From assembly GCF_041260155.1 (NCBI RefSeq), contig NC_091928.1, positions 42,345,327-42,409,326 on the forward strand: DNA of 64,000 nucleotides. Direction: 5' to 3'. Positions within the stretch are counted from its first letter, which is position 1. Each line of letters opens with the position of its first letter. Both the position numbers and the translations under genes were made by a program. Source of the DNA: Ptychodera flava (lineage: Eukaryota > Hemichordata > Enteropneusta > Ptychoderidae). A model generated the notes under the pieces. The model was given only the letters and a program-made list of their open reading frames with translations, did not search any database and was not told the DNA's origin. This document shows, piece after piece, positions 10,724-22,341 of this stretch.

Positions 10724-12625
10724 AAGCATATTACACTCTTTATTTTAGAAATTTGAAAAGCATTACTCAGTCGTTGAAAATGTTCAACAAATATGAAAAA
10801 GCAACAGGTGCAAAACTGAACAAAAAGAAATCCAAAGGTTTTGGGCAGGGAGTTTTAAAAACGCACTGATTCAGTGGAAGCCATCGATTTTTCAAACAAA
10901 GTTTTACAGATCTTGGGAGTTGGGTTTGGAAACAGTGACACATCTAGAGAAAACTGTAAAACAGTGATGGAAAAATTTACGAATTGTCTTAAGATCTGGA
11001 ATACTAGAAATCTGTCTTTTAAAGGCAGGGCAATTGTAGCTAATATGCTGGCTGCATCAAAATTATGGTACCTGGCATCATTTGATCACGTACCTAAGGA
11101 AATTATTAATGAAGAAAATAGTAAATTATGGAATTTTATTTGGAGAGGCAAACGAGAAGTTATAAAAAGGGGCATTTTCATTCAAAGATATGATGACTGT
11201 GGCAAAAAGTTGTCGACATTGAAGAAAAAATTAATGCACTCCAATTAAAGTGGCTTATGAAATTATTTGAGAAAAATCCAGATAAAGGGACCCTAAATGG
11301 GCCAGCTTATCAAAATATTTCATAGCGAATTATGACAATAAACTGAATAGTGATTATCACTACCTCCATCTCAATTTCAAAGTCAACAACAAACGAACCC
11401 CGATGGTGTATGGGGATATGTTAAATACCTGGAAGTCACTTAGACTTACAAGAGTGAATCTACCAACATCAAAACAGAATCTTCTTAGAGAAGTTCTGTG
11501 GTATAATGACAATATTAAGAATGAAGGAAGTGTCCTCTTTTATGAAAAATGGTCAAAGAGTGGAATTTTAAGGCTTAAAGACATCTGGAATGATGACAGA
11601 AATGACTGGCTTCAACCATGGGAAATAATTGCAAAAATTAGAGGCGATACAATTAGAGACAGGTGCAAGAGGAAATCAAGACAGAGTATGAAACACTCCT
11701 CAATGCTATTCCAGATTCCTGGAAACAAATCATCTCTTCAAACATCCAAAATGAAGAAAACTATGATATTTTAGACTTAGAGAATTGTGGTCTTACAAAA
11801 AGTGATGTCAAAACCAAGTCACTTTATTGGAAATTAGTTGATAAGAAATGGCATGCAGTCAAAGGTCAGATTGGTCAAAAATGGGCTGAGAATCTAAGCC
11901 TCACTGACAGTTACAAAGCTACTCTATTCAGCCGTCTTAATTCAACAGGAATTGTCAGCAATTCAGTAAATGATTTAAATTGGAAGATTTTCCATCGAGG
12001 CCTAGTCACAGGAAGCTTGGCCAAAACTTTCAATTTAAGTGATGGGAAATGTCATATTTGTGGCCAAGAAGAAACACTGGAACACATCTTATTTGAGTGT
12101 AAATATGTTAAAGAAATCTGGCAGAAATGTATTTCTTTGTCAGAAAACACAACTTTGATAATAATATCAATACCAAAAGATTAGCAATTGCAGGAATCGA
12201 AAATGATAATAATGCAACATCTGACATTATTTACTGTATTACTTCCTTTGTAAAATATACAGTTTGGAATATTCGAAATTCGGTTACTCTTGATGGGATT
12301 AAAGTTTCCCTTCAATCCTATGTCATGCAATTGAAATGTTATCTCTCCTCATGGATGAATACATTATATTTCACTTATAAGATGATGAACAAAACTGAGG
12401 ATTTTATCACAAAGTTTTCAAGCCTTGTAAGACTTGAAGGAGAAGAATGCATCCTGAATGCATTTATATGATGATCTTTGTAATTAAACAGCTAATTATT
12501 TGGGGTTTTTTTGTCTTCAGACAAGACGCATTGTAATTTTAATGCATTCACAGTTATGTAGATTTGTTTTATTTGTGACAATGTTGAAATAAATTTATCT
12601 TTTTCAAAAAAAAGCATATTACACT
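10724..12625 (+). mobile_element. 5'-truncated LINE (Tx1/L1-like) with 14-bp target duplication
   Basis: The insertion 10738..12611 lies between perfect copies of AAGCATATTACACT (10724..10737 and 12612..12625). It holds the C-terminal part of an L1/Tx1-type ORF2: the end of the reverse transcriptase (ATGAKLNKKKSKG, then WNTRNLSFKGRAIVANML and KLWNFIWRGK) and the zinc knuckle CHICGQEETLEHILFEC (CX2CX7HX4C) near 12.05 kb. Coding pieces are at 10874..11248, 11403..11774, 11663..12184 and 12127..12471, so at least three frameshifts separate them. AATAAA at 12588 precedes a short A tail. The endonuclease and N-terminal reverse transcriptase are missing by 5' truncation. The perfect target repeat with a broken frame suggests moderate age. 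Confidence 0.9.
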
Positions 12626-12716
12626 TACAGCGTGGCACTTTCTCACGAGATTATAGTGTGCAAGTGGTTTAAGAACACTTATCATTTCATACTAACTGCA
12701 AAATATCACTTACTTA

Positions 12717-15706
12717 GGGACGATTCAGAATTTACTTCCAGGGGAGGGTGGAGGATTTTCTATTTTCTGGGTGATTTTTTTCCGCGGCCCCCCTAGTAAA
12801 TTATAGAAAAAATCTATGCCCCCTTCATCTTTCCTGTTTTTTTCCATGCCCCCCCCCCCCCAATATATACATGCATGCTTATACACTATAGACATATCCA
12901 GTCTAACAAGTTGCAGGAACTGTAGTGGACATTTAATCGATGATATAACAAATCATTTCAGGGTTATGTGACTATAAAAAAGAATGATTTGCAGGGACTA
13001 CCAGTGGCACACTTTTGGAAAGGGTAGCAATAAACATATCTGGTTGTAAATTTCTGAAGAAAAGTTAATTACTAAATATGAATACTTTTTTCGTTATGTC
13101 TCACTGATACATATGATGCACACAAAGACAAGCAAAGATGTCAGTTAGAAATGGTGAACAGAAAATCAGAGGAGCAGATAATTGGCAAAGTGATATATAT
13201 CTTGAAGTTTAATGGTACATCATTTGCAGATATCCAGCAGATATCACGGTGAAAGTTTTAAATATTAGGAATTAAAATTGTGAAAGCCAACTTGTTTTTA
13301 ATTTTCTCTTTTTTTCTAATTTGGTTGTCATAAAACCAAGTAGCTGCCACTGAAAGCAACAATGCTGAGGAATATTTTAGAACATTTCTTGAACAAAACA
13401 CCTTATCCAAAACATGAATTCACATGTTATTCTGCTCATTCCATTCACAATCCAATGTTCATATTAAAATGCAGATAACCTGTGTAAGTCAAAGTTCACA
13501 TTTTGTCAGCAGTATTTTTCAAAATTGACAGAGCATTCATATTTCCAATTTTTTTAACAAACTTTAATTTTAAAATAGTCATGATGCGCATGTTTTCAGA
13601 TGACACGAAACAATACATGTTAATTTGTTTTTTTGCCTTTTCTGCCAGCTGCCACTGAGAAATCTTTGATTATACATATCAGAATGAATGGGACACAAAA
13701 GTATTAGCATCAATACACAATGTGTAAGCCTATCCACATTTCTCCTAGCCTCATACACACTGAGATCACTTCTTGGACTACAGCAAATTTCTTGTGTACA
13801 CAATATTTCAACAATCCGACACCATAGCATTGATGCAGTGCCACATGATCTTCTGGATGCACATACAGGATTATTGGAAAATCAACCCTTTTGTAAATTT
13901 TTCACCATATATTTTTGACAGTAATACATAATATTTTTATTTTCAACATTAAAAAACTATTCGCTGAAAAGCAACTTGAAAATGAGACGGCCAGAAATTT
14001 ATTTTCAAAAAAGTTTATAGTAGATGTAAGTACATGTTAGTTATGTAGAACATTTAAAAAATTTAGAAGGGGAATTGATGAGAATGAAACAGAGAAAAAA
14101 GGAGCAGAAAAGAAGAGAGGATAAAAAATACGAGGACTATGACTGGTTAAAGTTGCTCTTTCGGGGAACCTTCAAAATTTAAACGTAAAAGAATTAGATA
14201 AATACCTTGATAAACATAAATTACCAAAACAAAAAAAATTGAAAGCTGAAAAAGTTCAAATTATAACCGCACATATACATGCACAACCTTCATTCAATGT
14301 CACAGATGAGTCAGAGTCAGATAGCAGTGACTCTGAATTGGAAACCTCTGTCAATGGAGTCATTGAGAGTGATGATGATGGTGTTGGTTCTGAATATGAT
14401 AGTGACACAGACACTGACACTGACAAAATCCTAAAGAACCAACGTGACCATGTTACTTTAAGAAGTGGCAGAGTAGCAAGTCGTTTTGTTTTGAATTAAG
14501 GTGGAGCTGCATGTTGCCAATACAGTTTTTTTCAAAGCAATATTTCTCATCAAAGATGACAGGAAACCCCCTCATACCATATATTTTCAAAAAGCAGAGA
14601 CTCTATGGTAGCAGTAGTTTACTCAAAGGATGAAGTGGGTTTATATTTGGGTTAAAAAACCTCAATTTGGGTATTAATGATAAAAATTAATTTAAGTCAA
14701 AAACTAGACAGTATTTTCTGAAATGTAATATTTCACTTGAAAGGAGAGTATATGTAGAAAAAAACGACTATTTTATTTGCATTATCCATCCTCATTTTAA
14801 AATTGTAGATGTTTAAAGACTGACACTCTAACAATTGATTAAAATCATGATCAGCAAAATTAGAATGCCTCTTATTCAAAATGCCTCTTATTAAAAATGT
14901 AAGAGCTTTATTGCCAAACAAAACCAATTGATAGTCGTTTGTTATATACCATTTAAAAAACATGTGAAATTTCAGAAAATTTGACCCAGCCGGAGTGGAG
15001 TTTATTCTTTGGAATTTTTGAAATCGGGAGGCAAAAGAAGCCAAGAAATCGGGTGATTTGCATACATTTGCATTAATTAGCACTTCTTTATCATGCAACT
15101 TTCATGTGCTTTACAAGCTACAAGGTAAAACCAATCTTAAAAAAGACATTTGCTGTAATTTTCAGCATTTGTTTAATGTTCATCTCTGTGTATCAGCATT
15201 TGTTTGCTATTCTATCACTACATAGAACACCCAATGCTGTATTTAGCAACATACCAGTGTGAACATAAATGACCATTGTTATTGTTGATAAATGAATTCT
15301 AGTCTGGACTTGATCCGAGATCTCTTTTCAACAAAAACAACCCTGACTGTTCACTTTATGGTTTGTGTTAACATGATAAATACTGGACATTTCATGACGC
15401 TTCAGGGAGGAGAACAAGATACTGCAGTAGATGCATAAAAAGAACCACTGTGAATATTACCGAATCTGGCAGATAAGGAGTTTAACTAAACTTTTGAGTT
15501 TCATCTGTCACCCAGGTAGCGTCTATGGTTCTGTTTTGTAGAGATCAGAAATTATGGGCAAATATTGAATTGATGTTTTTTTCCTTGGCCCCCCTAAAAG
15601 ATTGTGGTATTTTTGTCTGGCCCCCTAAATTTTCTTGGGAAAAATGGGTGGCCCCCCCCCCCCTGAAATTCCTTCACCCTCCTGGAAGTAAATTCTGAAC
15701 CGTCCC
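12717..15706. mobile_element. 3-kb TIR DNA transposon with TTA target duplication
   Basis: Both ends carry about 43 bases of inverted repeat starting GGGACGRTTCAGAATTTACTT. The flanks are TTA (12714..12716 and 15707..15709) as a direct repeat. C-rich and G-rich runs lie just inside each end. The 3-bp TTA duplication and G-rich start fit the PIF/Harbinger superfamily, but the only coding remnant inside (14152..14499) is not a Harbinger gene, so the superfamily is open. The rest of the interior shows no domain. Confidence 0.75.
14152..14499 (+). pseudogene. SAP-like, acidic C-terminal fragment inside the 3-kb transposon
   Basis: An open stretch of about 115 codons to a stop at 14497. It begins with a SAP-like helix pair (LQNLNVKELDKYLDKHKL, then KAEKVQIITAHI) and then runs into an acidic Ser/Asp-rich tail with the segment DESESDSSDSELE and a closing basic RSGRVASRF. 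SAP motifs bind AT-rich DNA. A one-base frame change just upstream (about 14150) parts it from KKYEDYDWLKL, which looks like its natural continuation. The order DYDW-x-KL then SAP-like helices then acidic tail occurs in uncharacterised invertebrate proteins that I associate with transposons. I cannot name the family. Confidence 0.45.
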
Positions 15707-15709
15707 TTA

Positions 15710-16986
15710 GGAACATTTCAATTCGTCCCAGCAAACTCCTGGCTAAAGTTTCGCCTTGTTTGACGACTTATTACCACAGAGTCTATTACCACAAGCGTGC
15801 CCTCTATCCTCTAATACGTGAAAAGACATAAGTCACATGCAATGTGACATCGCTTTCGATGTCATCAGTGTACTCAAAGGTAAGACAAACAAGCCCCCCT
15901 ACACATCACCACCGTGACAAATTGCGTCTGTATCATGTAAAATTTTACAGTTTATGCAGAAAATATTCACTGTAAGGAATATCGGGACACTTCTTATTCA
16001 TTCAATTGATACGCAAGTTTGAATCCCGCCTTTTTTGGACCTGTGATTTTTTCCCGCCGATTAAGGGCTATGTACTCACAACTTTTGGAACTCGCTTGTA
16101 ATATTTTGTTACGATTTTATTAATTCAATAATTTCGAAATGTACATCGTATGGTGAGACATTATTGTCTCACTGCCTAAAGAGGGCGCCATTAGGCTTCC
16201 TGGTTTGCTGTTTTCAGTTTCGATGTCCACGCTCTACCACTAAATTCAAAGAGCCAAACAGCTCAATACTGGCAAAACATTAAATCGTTCAAATAACATT
16301 TTGCCTGTGTATTCCTTTTGAGCAAAGCAAACCGGACATAGCTGTCCTCCAGAGTGAAGGAAATATTTCTGCTATAACTCTCACATTCAGTTCTAAATCG
16401 ACGATCAACGCCAGGGCCTTCACAGTATCTGCGTATCTCCTTTCAGTTGTCATGTTGGACATTGCTTGTATCATTATATGTTGGTATTTGATTGCTGGTT
16501 ATATATTGCAGAAGATGATGACCCTCGAAATGATAACAACGCAAAACATGATATATGGATCGATTTATGTTTTCCATTAAATATTTAATCAAGACTGTAG
16601 AAGAATGTAACTTTTGTGAATCAAGTAGTACCCCTGAATGATTATTTTAGGATGAAGATAAATAACACAGAACAGGCCAACAAACGTTACCGACAGAAAT
16701 ATAAGAAAGAGAAAAGTGAGGCACAGGCAGAGGATAACTTATGAAAATATTCAAATTTTGAAAACAAATCATGTGGCCTATTGCCGATCATAAATTGTAT
16801 CTACATAGTTTCGCCTCAACTCACCACAAGTTCTGTTACAGACTTACGTTGCCTCGGGTCAAATAGATCCACGCCAGGGGAGAGTTTTTTAGAGGAATAA
16901 GGGTGTTGTTTTGTATGATAATTATGTCTAATACTTTGCTGTGAGTTAATGTGTGAGGTAATGATAGAAATGAATATGCGTACAGT
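15710..16986. other. Intergenic, nothing recognised
   Basis: Only a small perfect 8-bp-stem hairpin (GTGAGACA-TTAT-TGTCTCAC) at about 16153..16172 stands out. No gene is seen. Confidence 0.4.
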
Positions 16987-17330
16987 TTAAGGTAGACCAC
17001 GCCCCGGGGATAGATATTTGGACTCTCGAACTTTTATGATTCTTTTCTGATCTACCACTCGTTGGGGGGGGGTCTCATTTTAAAGCTCGTCGAGTTAGAA
17101 AAAAATCATACCATCTTAGTTTTTCTAAACTTGAAAATTTTATTTTCCCCATAAAGTTAACATAGGGATGTTGGGCATTTTGAATTTCACATTTTGGTAA
17201 ATGATATATAATTTGTTGTTCTAGTACCAAACTGTGCACGGCGATCCCTGAGAGAATGTTTGAAAGTTTCATTTAGGAAAGTTTGAGCAAAAGTTGAAAT
17301 CTTTCACTTTCGAGGTGCATACTACCTTAA
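16987..17330. mobile_element. TTAA-flanked MITE, family 1, copy A
   Basis: 344 bases from TTAA to TTAA. The left end is GGTAGACCACGCCCCGGGG and the right end is CGAGGTGCATACTACC, an inverted pair of about 18 bases. The interior shares lines with the copies at 29834, 37877 and 50684, such as GTTTGAGCAAAAGTT and TTGTGGGGGCTCATTTT-like text. The TTAA duplication is that of piggyBac and Kolobok transposases. Non-coding. Confidence 0.85.
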
Positions 17331-17609
17331 GGGTGTACTCGAGTCATATTTATGCAAATTTATGCCATATGCTAGTGTTGTCCTGTGTTTTGTCATCAAA
17401 ATTTAAAGTTTACAATTTCCTTAAGCAAGTTTTTTACGTCATCCTCATTCACTCTTACACTTTGTCTTTAATTTCAACACTCGCAACTATTTCATTCGAT
17501 TTCGTCGAACGAAACTTTAAAATATATTTATATCCAATTTCCCGTTGTTTTCATATGAAAGACTATTTCTGAAACTCCGGCAGCCAATATTCATATTAAG
17601 CTGACACAC

Positions 17610-17765
17610 GAGAAAGTGGCTGAGGTTTTCAGAAAGAGATAACTTTGATTTACTTCGATTTTGTTTCGTTTGTTCAGGGGTAATACATACCGGAAATGTT
17701 TGTCTGGAGATAATCTTTTTTATTTCACAGTAAAGAAAGAAATGTCAAAACATTGGGCTTTAAAA
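17610..17765. repeat. Block shared with the upstream region of lipase gene 2
   Basis: The line around TGTTTGTCTGGAGATAATC and ACAGTAAAGAAAGAAATG recurs in diverged form at 25193..25305, in the same orientation. Each block lies about 1.6 to 1.7 kb upstream of a lipase start. It suggests that the duplication which made the two genes included upstream flank. Confidence 0.5.
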
Positions 17766-19279
17766 TGAGAAAAGGATCTTGCTTCAAAAAACGCCAAAAT
17801 ATTAATTGTGATTTATCACATATTGTGTTCCTTTGGTATCAATTTCCAATTCGAAAAGGCTTCATTGGTAATTCTGCTCATTAGCAAGATGTTGTTACCA
17901 TGAAAGGTTCAGTTTAAGGGCAAATTACGACAACAGAATAAATATTCACCACCAAGAAATATAAACTTAATAGACAAAATACAAAATAAATTTTATATAA
18001 AGTGTAAAACGTACTGATATTTATTGATCGCAAGATGTAGTAGCATCAGTTGACATGAAAGACATTTATGGTGCTGATAAAGTTGAAAAAGAGGAAAACC
18101 GTTGCATCTTCTTTATAGTAATGATGGTTTAAGTGTAAACCAAAAAATTAAATGAATTTCTGGTAAAAATGAATTTCTGGTTCTTTCTATATTATAACTG
18201 TAAGCTGTTCACACTTGTAGAGATTGTTCTATTAGAGTAAATATTTGAATGGCTTAGTGTTGAAGGTGACAAAATCAGTATAAACTAAGGTTATGCAGTC
18301 GAATCTAATCGGTTTTTGTGCACAAAAGGGCGAGAAGCATACTTCACAGTTGATGGCCAGTGTTCCCCTAACTTATTTTACCATTTCTTGAACTGTTAAA
18401 TTCACTCTTATGCACGTTTATAGACTCCAAGAAACTTCGTTTTACGGGCGATTGTTAGTGGGATAGAATCTGTTTTCGATGGAATCGGATGTTCGATGTA
18501 AACATGGTTTGAAACTTTAGCGACTCAATCTCTCGCTTTTAACTCAAACGGCAGTATGGTGTGGTTCTGACTCGTACTGAACATCATGTGTTTCAATACG
18601 AGACGCTAACCAACATTGTAGATGTTACACTACAAATATATCCTTTTTATTGATACACAGTCCATGTATTTCTTAAATTGTAAGATGATTGCTGAACGAT
18701 CAACGGTACTTCTAACTGTCTCCACTTTGGTCGTCTATCATCAATGCCTGGTATGTAAGTGTATGCGAATTCAGATAAGGCTAAATAAAAATATAATTTA
18801 TGTGTTTCCTGTAATCAGACCCTACAAATTTCCGGCACTATCGAAATTCACAAAATTCTGTCGCCAGGGTAAATGAGGTCGGAAAAATGAACATAATTCG
18901 GGGCTTTAGTTGACTGACTTTAGTACTAACAGACTGTGGTCCAGTTTCCAAGTTTCTCAGCTGTGAAAAACATAGCGCGGTGCAATCCCCATACGAGATA
19001 CGCAGAAACACTATTTAGGTTTAAAGTCTCCATTCACCGGTGACATTCTTTTGGTAACAGGTTTCAGTGAATCTCACTAGAGTGGAAGATTTATGATAAT
19101 TATTGTTTGATTGTTTGTCCTCTGCCGTCATTATTTCCTTTTATAAATGAAGATTCAGTTTCCTTTTCGTCCCATATTCGTGAATTCTTCGAAAGGCGAC
19201 ATTTATTGTAAAAACGCACTTCCTTCTCTAACAATAAACTATAGAAAAAACACGTGTCATGACATCACAACGTCTCACA

Positions 19280-19286
19280 TATATAA
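19280..19286 (+). promoter_or_regulatory. TATA box of lipase gene 1
   Basis: TATATAA lies 61 bases before the ATG at 19347, which would put the transcription start near 19310 and leave a 5' leader of some 35 bases. No other strong TATA lies close. Inference from spacing. Confidence 0.5.
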
Positions 19287-19346
19287 CACGAGATTCATCG
19301 ACAAATCGCAAACTTGCTGCCTGAAAGCGTAACCACTTACAACGAA

Positions 19347-20417
19347 ATGGCTGATTTCAACAAACATAAGCCGATGGATGTCTCTGACGTTAAGCCTACA
19401 ATGGAAGCCAAGAGAGGCACAGCCACATCGGGAAGCATTCCCTACAACTCAAACATCTCTGACATTGTGGAACAGCTGGGCAGCCAAGGGTTTCTGAACA
19501 CGCAAAAACTGACCTTCCTTGTGCATGGTTTCTGCGGTAATATGGACGATGTCTGGATGAAAGACATGCAAGACTACATGGTACAAGAGGATCCTGGGCA
19601 AACAGTCATGCGCTTCGATTGGAGAAAAGGGGCCGCTGCTCACATCTTAACCATCGAGGACAAACTCAAATCTTACGAACGTCGACTTCAAGAAATCCAT
19701 TCATCCCGTTCTATCACTGAACAAAACAAAAAGAAACTTCTTGAAGAAATCGGGAGAAATATTCAAGGGGAACAGTGGTTCATCGACTGGTTGTTTTTAT
19801 ATCACACTGCGGCTGCAACTACTCAAACAGTTGGTAAATGGTTGGGTGATGTAGCCGGGAAGATCAAAGAGGCACAACCGACCATTCGGATTCAAGGTGT
19901 TGGTCACAGCCTAGGCGCTCACTTGCTCGGCAAAGCAGGGCGTTCCAGTCATGTCTTTTCAAGGATAACAGGTCTCGATCCTGCCGGCCCTGATTTTGAA
20001 GATGGTGCAAGAGACAAGATGTTGTCCAAGTCCAACGCAGAATATGTAGATATTATTCATACCAACGGATTTGACGATGGGTTTTGGTCATTCCTTTATC
20101 CCGTAAATCACTTCGGCACGCTGATACCACTCGGTGACGTGGACTTCTACCCTAATTACGGTACAGTGCAACCAGGATGTAGCAGCATCGGTGGCAGTCA
20201 TTCCCGTGTCTTGGATTACTACAATTACACTATAAAACATCCAGGCGTACTGACTGCAAACCAAGTTCTCGATGGAACTCCTGGATACGAAAAGCCAGTG
20301 AAGAAGACAAAGAGAGGTAGGCCAGCAGAGATGGGATACTACTGTGAAGAGAGCTCTCGTGGACTGTACTACATCTCAATAACAAAAGACGAGGTGCCAA
20401 TGAAATATACACATTAA
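19347..20417 (+). CDS. Pancreatic-lipase-type lipase/phospholipase 1, intronless
   Basis: 356 residues from the first ATG (G at -3, G at +4). The protein is an alpha/beta hydrolase of the pancreatic lipase family, which cuts ester bonds in acylglycerols or phospholipids. LTFLVHGF (55-62) is the strand and oxyanion loop, GHSLGAH holds the nucleophile Ser188, GLDPAGPDFE holds Asp211 and GGSHSRV holds His285, so the triad is complete. DFYPNYG and a QPGC segment match the family. There is no signal peptide, no PLAT domain and few cysteines, so a cytosolic or unconventionally released enzyme is likely, unlike the usual secreted members. Residues 99-152 form a charged, helical insertion before YHTAAATTQTVG. 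The gene has one exon. Lipase 2 (26965) and an inverted broken copy (36938) are paralogues. TATA box and AATAAA signal both fit. Confidence 0.92.
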   Translation: MADFNKHKPMDVSDVKPTMEAKRGTATSGSIPYNSNISDIVEQLGSQGFLNTQKLTFLVHGFCGNMDDVWMKDMQDYMVQEDPGQTVMRFDWRKGAAAHILTIEDKLKSYERRLQEIHSSRSITEQNKKKLLEEIGRNIQGEQWFIDWLFLYHTAAATTQTVGKWLGDVAGKIKEAQPTIRIQGVGHSLGAHLLGKAGRSSHVFSRITGLDPAGPDFEDGARDKMLSKSNAEYVDIIHTNGFDDGFWSFLYPVNHFGTLIPLGDVDFYPNYGTVQPGCSSIGGSHSRVLDYYNYTIKHPGVLTANQVLDGTPGYEKPVKKTKRGRPAEMGYYCEESSRGLYYISITKDEVPMKYTH

Positions 20418-20448
20418 AGTGAAGTCTACAAAATTTAATTAATGCTTG

Positions 20449-20454
20449 AATAAA
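20449..20454 (+). promoter_or_regulatory. AATAAA polyadenylation signal of lipase gene 1
   Basis: AATAAA lies 32 bases after the stop codon at 20417, the only copy of the signal close by. It gives a very short 3' untranslated region. Confidence 0.6.
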
Positions 20455-21227
20455 TGAGTCACTTTTGATAATATAAGGAAATCTCCATTTCGAAGTTAGA
20501 GTTAGAGTAGAAGTTAGAGTTGGAAAACAGCCAATTAAATACAACCTTGGCGATCAATGCTGATATAAACACTCGTTTATTTTTATCAAAAGCCATATAA
20601 GAAGATCAAATATTTTAATATATTTGGTCCATGCATAAACGAGTGGTCGTTGTAATGTAATTACAGCTGATAAAGTTAGATAAACTGAGATATGATAGTT
20701 TTCATATACATTTTTACTTTGCATCGGATTGACGAAGGTTTTAAAGATTCACGAGCAATAACAATGATCTGTGATTCACAGCACTTTATTGATGGTGTTT
20801 ATCTTGTACCAATTTTCGATTTTTCTGTTAAAAATAAACTTCGTTTCAATAATTTTGAGATTAACTGTAGCCGATTGAATTATATTCAAGAGTAAGTCCC
20901 GGTAGGAGTAAAACTGACAATTATAGCATCGAATCAGTTTTCCCAAAACGCTTTCCCTTCCTTGTAAATGCAACGGGCAATGTGAACAGAGTCCACCAGG
21001 GTATTGTATGAAGGGGATAAGGGGATAAAGGCACGGTTCCCTTGACGGAACTTGTGCATCAAAAATAATATTGGACACATACAAGCTGTATTAACAAGTT
21101 TAGCAAAATGTCTGGAGTCGATCAGTGGCTATAAATTTTACAAATAGAACAAATTTGGCTAACGCCACATCCTGTAAGACCGGGTGGGGGCGGTGTTATT
21201 TTCAGCCCTGGTAAACAGACGATTATC
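20455..21227. other. Intergenic, nothing recognised
   Basis: Apart from a short imperfect GTTAGA-type run near 20495..20522, no feature is supported. Confidence 0.4.
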
Positions 21228-21486
21228 ATAGGTCGCAATGGTTAGCTCATTGATTGTCATATTCCCGGTATTTTAAATACTTTTTTGCCTCCTGAGTGGG
21301 TCATAAACGTCTCAGGCAGTCGATCATAATTCCAATATGGCGGATTTCTACAAGCAAAAATCATGAGATTACAGCAGCAACACTGAAGGTTTAGGTTATA
21401 CCGTGTAATGTCAGAAATGCCTAAAATGATATCAAGAATAATGAGTTTAGTTTGTTTCACGAACACACTTGCCAAGAAAGCCATTA
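21228..21486. repeat. Dispersed repeat R, copy 1
   Basis: About 260 bases nearly colinear with 42822..43083 in the same orientation, sharing for instance TGTCATATTCCCGGTATTTT-like and CACGAACACACTTGCCA lines. It is non-coding. The class is unknown: no clear TIR, poly(A) tail or tRNA-like head is seen. Confidence 0.8.
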
Positions 21487-21866
21487 TAGTAGTGTTCAAA
21501 TTATTTATGATATTACTATCGAAAACTCTTACATGTCGACTTCTACCCACAATGCATTTCGATATCATGTTGTTTGCCCCCCAGCACAAGACAAAAGCTT
21601 CTTAAGGCAGCAAGAATTGTGCGGTTTGTGTAATTTTGCATTATTCTACAGGCTGAAAGGTGAGCAATGGTTAAAAATTTGTTAAGTGAGAATTGTAAAA
21701 CGAACCGGCTTAGCCTCGGACAGCACAATTTTAGCCTGTCGAAATGAGAGAGGAATCGAGATTTGAAAATCTGATATTTCCGGGGGGTCACTTCCTTCTA
21801 CCGTACTAAAGGGTTTTAACGACTTCACCGTTGGGTCCATATTTGTTGAAAACTTACCAACACTAC

Positions 21867-21939
21867 ACTATACTATACTATACTATACTATACTATACTA
21901 TACTATACTATACTATACTATACTATACTATACTATACT
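21867..21939. repeat. (TATAC)n pentanucleotide array 1
   Basis: About 15 near-perfect units of TATAC. A second array of the same unit lies 315 bases on, with a large palindrome between. The arrays create false frames of Tyr-Tyr-Thr-Ile-Leu. Confidence 0.95.
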
Positions 21940-21941
21940 TA

Positions 21942-22083
21942 AGCAAAAAAGCACTCCCAGCGCTGGTATACCACGAGATTTTGACCAGTTCACGACATAT
22001 ATGCACGAGCGATAGCGAGTGCATATATGAAGTGAACTGGTCAAAATCTCGTGGTATACCGTTGCTGGGTGTGATTTATTGCT
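21942..22083. repeat. 142-bp palindrome
   Basis: Two arms of about 70 bases. The inner 45 bases of each arm (GGTATACCACGAGATTTTGA and onward) are almost perfect; the outer 25, from AGCAAAAAAGCACTCCCAGC, are mildly diverged. The centre is CACGAGCGATAGCGAGTG. It is consistent with a foldback element or palindromic MITE and would form a cruciform. A smaller hairpin at 22170..22196 shares the GTGGTATA stem. Confidence 0.85.
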
Positions 22084-22253
22084 ATTATATCATAACAGTA
22101 TATTGAAATTCTGGCGTTGAACGTCATAAACGGAGTTTTGCTCAAGCTGAGAGCTCGCGCGTATGCCAGCCGTGGTATATCGCCAATATACCACGGTTCT
22201 TTTCGCGTCTCTACCGATCAGATCGCTGTATTTGCACCATCAATATACTGGTA

Positions 22254-22341
22254 TGATATACTATACTATACTATACTATACTATACTATACTATACTATA
22301 CTATACTATACTATACTATACTATACTATACTATACTATAC
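22254..22341. repeat. (TATAC)n pentanucleotide array 2
   Basis: About 17 units of the same pentanucleotide as 21867..21939, in the same orientation. Confidence 0.95.

Noticed and set aside
10445-10729. Minus-strand frame of 94 codons
   Set aside because: No recognisable domain; its start lies in the LINE target repeat.
21022-21060. CACGGTTCC...GGAACTTGTG as a third mini-hairpin
   Set aside because: The stem is imperfect and there is no 7-bp direct repeat.
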